A DNA stretch of 30,906 nt from Cyclostephanos tholiformis (taxonomy: Eukaryota > Bacillariophyta > Thalassiosirophyceae > Thalassiosirales > Thalassiosiraceae), in the NCBI GenBank assembly GCA_036939975.1, contig JALLPB010000031.1:1-30906 (forward strand), read 5' to 3'. The position numbers were made by a program, and so were the translations under genes. The stretch's first letter is position 1, and each line of letters starts with the position of its first letter. The notes below the pieces were generated by a model. That model worked only from the letters and a program-made list of their open reading frames with translations, did no database searches and was not told where the DNA came from. This document shows positions 9,809-16,854 of the stretch, one piece after another.

Positions 9809-11599
9809 TCACTCCTGGTCGAAATCATAATCCTCGGCGTCTTCCATCTTGGCATTTGCTAAGGCCCCATCCTCGGTGTTGTCATCGTCTTCCATCTCAT
9901 CCTCCTCCGATGATCCGCCCTTCTCCTCCTCGTCGTCGTCCCCCTCGTCCTCTCCCTCCCTCAGATCGCCGGTCAGGTACTCCAAAATCTCGCCACCCGC
10001 GCCACGTGCCTTCCCACTTCCTCCATCGCTAGTCCCCGGAATTATCGAATCCATTCGCACAAAGTCCATCTCGTCGACGTCGTCGAGACCATCCATTAGC
10101 TCCTTGTCGTGCGCCTCGAGTATCTTATTCACGTCGAACTCGTCGGCGAATTCGCTAACGATCCTGGGCGCGTCGTCCCCACTTCCTCCCATCGACGACA
10201 TCTTTGCCGATCCGGCCGCTCCACCTATCCCGACTCCCTCCATCGCCACGGCAGGGGGAGGAGGCACGGAATAGTACGGTATCTTACCCCTATTCCAATC
10301 CTTGATCACGAGCCTCGCGGCCATGACCTTGTCGGGTATGCCGCCCTGCAGCACCCTGCCCCTGCTCCTGGCGACCATGGCTAGGAAGACCATCACCCCG
10401 TCCGGTCCGGGGGGGAAGGCGGGCACGCCGTACGTCATCATCAGGCTCTCGGTCGAGCATCGTCCGAGCAGCGACTGTATCGCGGGCATCGGATCCTTGA
10501 CGGAATCGGCATCGACGGAATTTCGCAATACCGCGCCGGCGCCGGACCCGGACCCGTTCTCGTCCTCGTCGTCGTCGTCGAATACGACCCCGGGGGAATC
10601 CACGAGTCGTATGCTCCTATCCAATACCACCTCCTGCAAAGTCGTCGTGAATCCCGGCCGCGGACTCACTCCCACGGCCCTCGACCGTTTCAGGCTGTTG
10701 AGTATCGACGACTTCCCCACGTTCGGATACCCTATGATGCCGACGGTGATGCACGTCTTGGATTTCCCCCTCCCGTCTCCGGTACGCAGTCGTGCGTAAT
10801 TCTTCAACAGCTGCAACAATCCCTCGACGCCCACGGCCATGGCGGTATCGAGGGCGCCCTCGGCCTCGGCCCGACCTATCCCCGACGACCTGCCCGATTC
10901 GTTCGACTTGCCGGAACGCGCGGTGCCGGCCTTGAGGGCGACGGTGGGGTGTGCCCTGCGTAGGTACGTTAGCCACTCGGCGACGTTGGCCTTCGGTACG
11001 AGATCGATCTTATTCATAACGAGGACCATGCGCTTGTCCGGGTGGGACAATACGGCCGCCTCTATCGCGGGATGCACCCGAGTGCCGAGGGGATCGCGAG
11101 CGTCGAGGACCTGCAGGATAACGTCCGACGATTCCATCACCATCTTGAGGGACTTGAGGTAGGCGCGTCGGGACTGTTGGCCGTGGGACGGAACCCGCTC
11201 GTCGCCGCCCGCCGCGCCGGCCGTCGTAGTCGTAGTCGTAGTCGTCGCGTCCGACCCCCCCCGCCGCTGCCTGGCATCGAATTCCGACCGCATTCGATCG
11301 GCACTCGCCATCAGCTCGGCTAGATCGCCACTACCTTTTTTCTTCCTCTCCTTCTCCTCCGCCTTCCTCGCCTCGGCCCTCTCCCTTTCCAACTTGATAT
11401 TCTGGAGCAATTCCTGCTTGAAGGGCCACGAGTTGGGTATGCCTGGATCCTTCTTGGTCTTGTCGTGTCGGACTATCCCGGACTTGGAATCGCGCTTGGC
11501 CTGCTTGCGATTCTTACGGTGAGTCTCGACGACCCGACGTTGCATCTTGTACTTGTCCTTGAGGGTCACCCTCTTGGACTTCGACTTCTTCTTCACCAT
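9809..11599 (-). CDS. Nucleolar circularly permuted GTPase, GNL3/GNL3L/Grn1 group
   Basis: Intronless, 596 aa, close to the 550-580 aa usual for the family. The family acts in the nucleolus in pre-rRNA processing and 60S subunit maturation or export. Residues 1-60 are very basic and match the Grn1-type N-terminus (KRVTLKDKYKMQRRVVETHRK), followed by a charged coiled-coil helix at 65-90. The GTPase motifs are in permuted order, the hallmark of the YawG/YlqF class: DARDPLG (166-172), G4 NKID (196-199), G1 GYPNVGKS (290-297), G2-region FTTT (317-320) and G3 DSPG (334-337). An RNA-binding-type C-domain ends near YYSVPPPP. The last ~120 residues are acidic (Asp/Glu runs). Start: the ATG at 11599, directly followed by the conserved basic leader. 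It shares a 296-bp divergent promoter with SNU13. Assignment to GNL3 versus GNL3L is not attempted. Confidence 0.9.
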   Translation of the reverse strand: MVKKKSKSKRVTLKDKYKMQRRVVETHRKNRKQAKRDSKSGIVRHDKTKKDPGIPNSWPFKQELLQNIKLERERAEARKAEEKERKKKGSGDLAELMASADRMRSEFDARQRRGGSDATTTTTTTTAGAAGGDERVPSHGQQSRRAYLKSLKMVMESSDVILQVLDARDPLGTRVHPAIEAAVLSHPDKRMVLVMNKIDLVPKANVAEWLTYLRRAHPTVALKAGTARSGKSNESGRSSGIGRAEAEGALDTAMAVGVEGLLQLLKNYARLRTGDGRGKSKTCITVGIIGYPNVGKSSILNSLKRSRAVGVSPRPGFTTTLQEVVLDRSIRLVDSPGVVFDDDDEDENGSGSGAGAVLRNSVDADSVKDPMPAIQSLLGRCSTESLMMTYGVPAFPPGPDGVMVFLAMVARSRGRVLQGGIPDKVMAARLVIKDWNRGKIPYYSVPPPPAVAMEGVGIGGAAGSAKMSSMGGSGDDAPRIVSEFADEFDVNKILEAHDKELMDGLDDVDEMDFVRMDSIIPGTSDGGSGKARGAGGEILEYLTGDLREGEDEGDDDEEEKGGSSEEDEMEDDDNTEDGALANAKMEDAEDYDFDQE

Positions 11600-11895
11600 G
11601 GTTTCTCCTGGGGATTTGGGTAGGTGTTTTAAGTGCTTCGATCTGTTGTTCTTCGTTGTTGTTTTGGAGGACTTTCGTTAGCTGCGTGCGTTGATAATAA
11701 TATTTTATTGTGTATTATTTGTGATGATTGGTTGGAGAGCGCTAGCATCCCGCGCAAAAAAATCATGAAGGGCGGACAGACATTCCTTGTCGTGACCAGC
11801 AAAATAAGAAGACTGTGCGCTCCGCGCAGCGGCACGAGTCCATCAAATAATTATTAACTTGTGCATCTTCACCCACATAAAAAAATAAATAAACC
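11600..11895. promoter_or_regulatory. Divergent promoter region, GNL3-like GTPase and SNU13
   Basis: This 296-bp gap separates two start codons on opposite strands, so it must hold both promoters and leaders. An AT-rich tract (AATAATATTTTATTGTGTATTA) lies near 11696. Co-regulation of two ribonucleoprotein-assembly genes is inferred, not shown. Confidence 0.4.
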
Positions 11896-12689
11896 ATGTC
11901 CGAAAAAGCCTTCCCCCTCGCGGACGCGGACCTGACCATAGCCCTGCTCGACCTAGTCCAGCAGGCCACGAATTACAAGCAGACGAAGAAGGGCGCGAAC
12001 GAGGCGACGAAGACTCTCAATCGCGGCATATCCGAGATGATCATAATGTGCGCGGACGCCGAGCCGATCGAAATTCTACTTCACCTGCCGCTATTGTGCG
12101 AGGATAAGAACGTCCCGTACGTCTTCGTTCCTAGGTGAGTTTACGAGATGAGGAAACGCGAGAGAATAAAAAAAAATATCGAGGGAGGGAAGACAAGAGA
12201 GGAAGAGTATATCGCCTTGCGTCGCCGCGTGATTAACGAAAGAACCCCCGACGTGCAGGGATCATGGCGCAGCGATGCGTCCGTCTCGACATTGTACATT
12301 GCAAGTAACTACACGCGCTGAGGACCATGGTCTTGACCGACCAATATCACCAAACCCATATATGATGGCTTCGCTATCTCTGCTCTTTCGTGGATATTCC
12401 TTTTCACCCTCCGACCGAGGGATCGTTCATGTTTCGTCGCCTTCGTTTCCTCACCTGCGCTTGTTTCTTGTATGTCTCCATATTTGCTCCCTCTCTCCAC
12501 GTTATGTCCTGTGTCCACGATGATGATGATGAAAAAAAAAAATCACACGCCTTCAGCAAGGTCGCCCTTGGACGCGCCTGCGGCGTCTCCCGTCCGGTCA
12601 TCGCATGCTCCATCACGACCAACGAGGCCTCGCAGCTGAAAACCCTAATCGACGGCATGAAGATCAAGATTGAGCAGCTATTGATATAA
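11896..12689 (+). CDS. SNU13: SNU13 / 15.5K, L7Ae-family kink-turn RNA-binding protein
   Basis: Two exons, 11896-12134 and 12557-12689, split inside a Ser codon (AG|C) by a GTGAGT...CTTCAG intron of 422 nt. The spliced protein is 123 aa, close to the 126-128 aa of known SNU13. SNU13 binds kink-turns in U4 snRNA and in box C/D snoRNAs, so it serves both the spliceosome and rRNA 2'-O-methylation. The L7Ae RNA-binding motif [13 protein letters not shown] (residues 32-44) is intact. [25 protein letters not shown] leads to the splice, and the second exon reads [18 protein letters not shown]. It lacks the short N-terminal leader of animal homologues, beginning [14 protein letters not shown]. High sequence match to the family makes this a firm call. 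Confidence 0.95.
12135..12556 (+). other. Long intron of SNU13
   Basis: GTGAGT donor and polypyrimidine-poor CTTCAG acceptor. At 422 nt it is several times longer than most other introns in this window. It contains an ATGATGATGATG run followed by A11 just before the acceptor. A C-box-like TATGATGG lies near 12361, but I could not pair it with a convincing D box or terminal stem, so no snoRNA is called. Confidence 0.75.
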
Positions 12690-13115
12690 CCGAGATCGAG
12701 TACGTGATTCGGAGGTGTGTTTCGAGACTCGTGTTTTTTTTTTCCAGACGGGCGGGGGGGGTTTGTGGCGCATTGGAAGAACGCGAGGTTGGTTTCGTTT
12801 ATTTGGGAATAAATCGGGGGAGGTGGCTCTCGCATTTTTCGTCACAGTAATCTGGAATGAGTTTTCATCCCTACATTTTATTCGGGGCGCATCCATGACG
12901 TTGATACTCGGGAACAGGATTTAAGTTGTTCATCGGTCGTAAATCTATAAATGCATTACATGATTCGATCACTGGGTTGAGTTTAAGTTTCTCAGGTTAG
13001 ATCCTTCGTCTTAGCTCACGTGATCCCAAGCCTCCTGACGCTCAAATGACGTGGTTACGTCAATGGGGGGGTGAGATTGGACACCTTCGAAGTAAATGAT
13101 TGATTTCACACTTGA
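12690..13115. promoter_or_regulatory. Intergenic with a cluster of three CRE-like half-sites
   Basis: No gene is supported. TGACGC (13036-13041), TGACGT (13047-13052) and ACGTCA (13057-13062) occur within 27 bp, the last two as an inverted pair with a 4-nt spacer. These are bZIP/CRE-type cores. In diatoms, cores of this type are known as CO2/cAMP-responsive elements of carbonic anhydrase promoters. Function here is inference; the only downstream frame is the broken one at 13116. Confidence 0.35.
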
Positions 13116-13606
13116 GTGATACTTAGAGTTGCGTCTACATTATCCAGGAATGAAACCGCACTGTGCGAAAAACGCGACGAGTCAGGTGTAGCGAGCGACG
13201 AAAACGGCTCGTCGAGATGGCCTCCCCATCGAGATCAGTCGTACTTCGTATGGCCGTTGGCGGAGGCATTCGCTCCCTCGTCGCAATCGCAAGGTGGCGG
13301 CGGTGGCGCCGGCGAAAATGGCTGCGAAGGAAGCCACTCGTCGTGCCTCAAGTACGAGCTATCGGTGCCGAACGCCAACTTTCCCGTGATCAGCAAGAAC
13401 GCGCCGCTCTTCACCAGTATCAATATTTCCTTAATCGCCATTATAGGATCGCTGACGACCCTAGGTTGATGCTCCCAATGCGACAGTCGCATCATTGCGT
13501 GCAGCAGCAACTTGCAAAGCAGCGTTGGGAATGCGATCCCTCCCGCGCGCTTTCGGTTGACCCGTCCCATCAACGTCCATATCAGCAAAATCGGGCAACG
13601 ATGTGA
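13116..13606 (+). pseudogene. Orphan coding-like frame, interrupted, unidentified
   Basis: A plus-strand frame from about 13116 to a TGA at 13467-13469 has the GC-ending codons seen in the strongly coding genes of this window (AAC, GCC, AAG, ATC, CTC). It lacks an ATG; an acceptor-like TTATCCAG sits at 13141-13147. After the TGA the same frame stays open and coding-like for another 55 codons or so (TRPINVHISKIGQRC). Hydrophobic segment SINISLIAIIGSLTTLG precedes the stop. I recognise no family. It could be an exon remnant of a lost gene with a nonsense mutation, or an antisense artefact, since the minus strand is also open here for 117 codons. Confidence 0.25.
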
Positions 13607-13954
13607 AAGGCCAGGTCCATTGTTATCAATACTGAGTTGATGATGCCGACGTTGTCATTGCTAGTGCGGCCACATCGTCGTTGCCGATGAATGGTCGATA
13701 GGGTTTCGATGTGCTCGTATGCTGAATGGCAGAGATCTGCGCATATGGAGAGGATTCCAATTTTACACATGCCGCTATTAATGTATCACAATATCTCTCC
13801 CTCTCTCTAGAGAGAGAAAGAGAATTGGAATCCTGGCCGGTTCAATGGTCAAGCTCAGGTTTTTTGGGTCCATCATGGCTCGGCGCCCCCCCCTCAGCGC
13901 TCATCGCGAAAATACAATGCGATGGGTATTTACGTCTGACCTTCGTCTCATTGG
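13607..13954. repeat. Gene-free stretch with a foldback hairpin
   Basis: A perfect 12-bp inverted repeat AGGATTCCAATT (13751-13762) / AATTGGAATCCT (13823-13834) encloses about 60 nt. Its inner part pairs a CT-rich tract with a GA-rich tract (13794-13808 with 13809-13823, few mismatches). No coding region is supported. It resembles a small foldback element or decayed mobile DNA. Confidence 0.45.
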
Positions 13955-13962
13955 GAATTCAA
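13955..13962. repeat. Target site duplication, left copy
   Basis: GAATTCAA, identical to 14315-14322, directly abutting the hAT-type terminal repeat. Confidence 0.85.
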
Positions 13963-14314
13963 TAGAGTTCCATCCCGGCCCGGGAAATTCGAGACGGGAA
14001 GTCCGGAAACAGGACGGAAGCTGTTCCCGTCTCGTGACCCCCTTCCCGCGGGAAATTTGGGAAGGACAATAGGACAATCTTCAGGACGCGAGTCTCTGGG
14101 CCAAGGACAGACCAACAGCAGCCTTTGAATGGGGTGAAGTATCTATGTATTTACTACGTTGTACCAAACATATGCATAGGAATCAGTATTACTAAATGTT
14201 GTCTCGTTTCCCGTCCCGTTCTCGAGGTGCGAGACTTCCCGTCTCGAGAGCCTCAAGAATGGGACGGTCTCGTTTCCCGGGGAGGGCTTGGGATCGGGAT
14301 GGGATGGAACTCTA
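13963..14314. mobile_element. Non-autonomous hAT-type MITE, 352 bp
   Basis: Perfect 14-bp terminal inverted repeats, TAGAGTTCCATCCC at 13963-13976 and its complement at 14301-14314, are flanked by a perfect 8-bp direct repeat GAATTCAA at 13955-13962 and 14315-14322. An 8-bp target duplication and a terminus of the form YARNG (TAGAG) are hallmarks of the hAT superfamily. Inside, further inverted copies occur, for example CGAGACGGGAAGTC (13990-14003) with its complement at 14233-14246, making the element partly foldback. No ORF of transposase size is present, so it must have been mobilised in trans. The unmutated duplication suggests a fairly recent insertion. Confidence 0.85.
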
Positions 14315-14322
14315 GAATTCAA
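14315..14322. repeat. Target site duplication, right copy
   Basis: GAATTCAA, identical to 13955-13962. Confidence 0.85.
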
Positions 14323-14394
14323 GCTTCCCGAGGCTGAGACAGTAATGAATAGTAGTACACCATACTACATAGTATCTTTGAGGCAGGGGACCTA

Positions 14395-14790
14395 TATTCC
14401 AGACTTGAAGATGGATTATTGAAAAATGGATATGTCTTGTTTTGGGGAAAATGCATGTTTGAACTCGTCGTACATGGCCACCCCATACTCAAATGTGTCT
14501 GGTACCCGAACAAAAAAAGTGAAGACAATTATAATTTTTTTCATCTGCGCATCAGAGTGGAGTGTGCTTTTGGCATGCTTGTGGCTTAATGGTAATGGGG
14601 GATATTGAAAATGGCATTGCATAGTACAAAGATCTCTTTGACATGGGTGATTGCTATTGTGAACACATTGGCACAATTGCAATAAGTATTGTTTGGGTAC
14701 GTTGATCCCGACTCAATTGGATGCGGATGTAGAGTATATGTTGAATGAACAAGAGGATTGATATGTGGCAATGTGTGGCAATGGATAACA
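14395..14790 (+). pseudogene. PIF/Harbinger-type DDE transposase relic (C-terminal part)
   Basis: Reading across three plus-strand frames recovers the C-terminal signature of Harbinger (DDE_Tnp_4) transposases. The segments are DGLLKNGYVLF, then FGENACLNSSYMATPYSNVSGT, then, after a shift in a T7 run near 14535, HLRIRVECAFGMLV, then WGILKMAL, then VIAIVNTLAQL followed by a one-base slip and HN-like residues. In-frame stops interrupt it just after AFGMLV and later. In intact relatives the second catalytic Asp lies in a G-D-x-A motif; here it reads G-E-N-A. The catalytic Glu of R-x-x-V/E-x-x-F-G is kept. The 5' half is missing; a hAT MITE lies immediately upstream. Not functional. Confidence 0.65.
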
Positions 14791-15035
14791 GTGATAATCA
14801 TGGCTTGACAATGCCAACTGCTCTCATGGATGTTGGTCATCATTTTGATGAGGTGCCATGGAATATTTGACATAATCGGTCGACTCAGTGTGACAATGTA
14901 ACAATGCCAAGAGAAATTTTACATGATGTGGTATTAAGCTTGCATGCACAGCATCCTAAGATTATTTAATGATTGACTTATTTAATGAAACTACGATGTA
15001 ATCCCTCCTGAAAACAAGTACACCACCTTAGTAGT
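14791..15035. other. Intergenic, AT-rich
   Basis: No gene visible. It lies between the convergent transposase relic and the broken ORFs on the minus strand and may be internal sequence of the same decayed element. Confidence 0.3.
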
Positions 15036-16606
15036 CTAGGCAGAGGATGGAGAGCGGTTAGATTTTTGAGGAGTTACTGTGCTCTTGGCCAGCAATGCAT
15101 TTTCCTGCTCCAACTTTTCTTCAATCTCAGCAATTGCATTCACGTACACCTTTTCCATGGCCGTATTACTATTTTTAACCTTCTTGGCTAGCATTTGTAT
15201 CATCAGCTGCCTCTTCTTTGACCCGAGAGTGCAGATAGAGTTGTGAACTTTGGCTTGTTTTGCGTAGCAGATCTCTTTTTTCATGCTGATCAACCTTCAT
15301 TTTTGCAACAGAAACCATTTTCGTACCACGTTCACTAATCATCTTTGATAGGAGCTCAATTTTTTTAGTTGACTTGTGGTTGTCACTATCACTCTCCCCC
15401 CAAGTTGTTACACTACTTTTGTCACCCTTTCTTTTATTTCCTATGACAGAAGGGATTCCATCAGCACCATTCATTGCAGCAACGCAATTGTCCAGCCTTT
15501 GCATCAAAGACACCATAAGATTATTGTTGTCCAAGACCTCCCACAAATAGAGTAGATATGATTCTTTGTCCCTAAAGAATGCTGAGCACGAGTCAAGAGC
15601 AATATGAGGACGATTACTAAGCTCACCAAATGCAGGTTTTGGTCTAGATGGCTCAGCACTTGGCTCATTCATAACATCATCCTCCCTTAGTAGAGCCCAT
15701 CCTCAGCTTCAAAATCATCAAACAAAACATGTTCCCCATCCCCCTGCCCACTCATCTCCCCTTTTCTATCTTCCGCTTGAGTCCATGAACCAACAATGAC
15801 CACTTGTCTTTCACCTTCTTGGGAGATGCAGGGGCCATGTCTGACACAACATCGTGATCAATCACAATAGGGAAAGCAAAATCTGAATGCAGCTCACTCA
15901 TAATAATTGTACAGGGCGAAAAGTTGGGATCACTCCACTTATCCGCCATCATCGTCCAACAACATGCCGCCCGACTCTCTGCAGTGTTGCAATTCTCAAT
16001 GACCATGCAGTTCAAGGGAAGATCAAAATGCTGTAGGTATGTGCACTTCATGTCATCATTGTCAACTAAAGTGTGAATGAGTCGGAGTACGGGCTCTTTT
16101 CCCAGCCATTTTTTGTTGAACAAATCCGTCACTGAGGACCTCTCCAAAGTCGCCCTTGCTCCCACAGAAATCCTCTCTTCAATGGCAGAGAATATAAATG
16201 CACAGTTCTCCGCATTGTTAACAGGATTATCAATCAGCCACATTTGTGCTTTTGAAATATTCCACTGATTCGGATGGGGGGGGGGCATGGGATTTAAGCC
16301 TGGTCTCATCGCCCACATAGTACCCCATCGGCGAGAAATCTCTTCCGGATAAACTTTTCCAACAACGAGAAGTGAAAATGCTGGCATACCATCATCATGA
16401 TTAAGGCCATAGCGCATAACCAAGAGAGCGCACAAAGAACGATTGTGTTTATTGTAGACTTCCTCGGCTGAAACTGGATCAACAACAACTGTTGCAGTCG
16501 ACTCAATAACACCAGCAGAGGCATGGTCATGGTGAACAGCTGGCATTGAGAGCGCAGGGGTTGATTTGGGGATGTTATTGGACGTGCGTGCCTCAACTCC
16601 ACTCAT
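15036..16606 (-). pseudogene. Frame-broken diatom repeat-family gene, possible Harbinger partner
   Basis: Three minus-strand frames appear to be one protein of about 520 aa. They are 16606-15752 (284 aa, starting MSGVEARTS), 15672-15175, and the frame of 15293-15036. The first ends KWSLLVHGLKRKIEKGR; a different frame directly continues with MSGQGDGEHVLFDDFEAEDG, then shifts again into LLREDDVMNEPSAEPSRPKP. The last switch falls at an A6 run near 15285, leading into QAKVHNSICTLGSKKRQLM and a coiled coil to the end. Features seen are CWTMMADKWSDP, SELHSDFAFPI, YLLYLWEVLDNNNLMVSLMQRLD and a basic GNKRKGDK. I believe this is a repeated diatom family linked to transposons, but that is recollection plus context (convergent to the DDE relic), not proof. 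Confidence 0.45.
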
Positions 16607-16854
16607 GATAGGGAGGGGGGGGGGTATGATTTTGAGGGGTACGATGTTTATTTTCTGTCCACTATATGAAATTCATAGGCGGACAGAAATGGAGTAAAGT
16701 TGGTACGCACTATACCAACGCGAAATCATACCCTTGAGGGTGCGAGGGTAGGAAAAACCGATGCCTTGACTGGGCCTTTAAAGCGTCTCTCATTCGATTT
16801 TAGGTATCTACTATCTAGGTACACGCATAAGTAAAACTATTACTACAATACACT
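16607..16854. repeat. Nested inverted repeats upstream of the KH-protein gene
   Basis: An 11-bp inverted repeat GGGTATGATTT (16622-16632) / AAATCATACCC (16723-16733) encloses a 9-bp one, TTTCTGTCC (16652-16660) / GGACAGAAA (16681-16689). The latter itself encloses TATGAA-A-TTCATA. A separate GTTGGTA...TACCAAC hairpin lies at about 16699-16719. This could be a ~112-bp MITE or the terminal part of the neighbouring decayed element. It also lies in the promoter region of the gene starting at 16855. No target duplication is visible. Confidence 0.5.

Noticed and set aside
9427..10032. Plus-strand ORF of 201 aa with hydrophobic and Arg/Pro-rich parts
   Set aside because: Its second half is antisense to the well-supported GNL3-like gene, and the first half has no family signal.
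12361..12531. Box C-like motifs in the SNU13 intron
   Set aside because: No matching D box at a sensible distance and no terminal stem; the ATGATG run is simple repeat.
13235..13588. Minus-strand ORF of 117 aa with hydrophobic segments
   Set aside because: The plus-strand frame has the more gene-like codon use; this one is probably its mirror.
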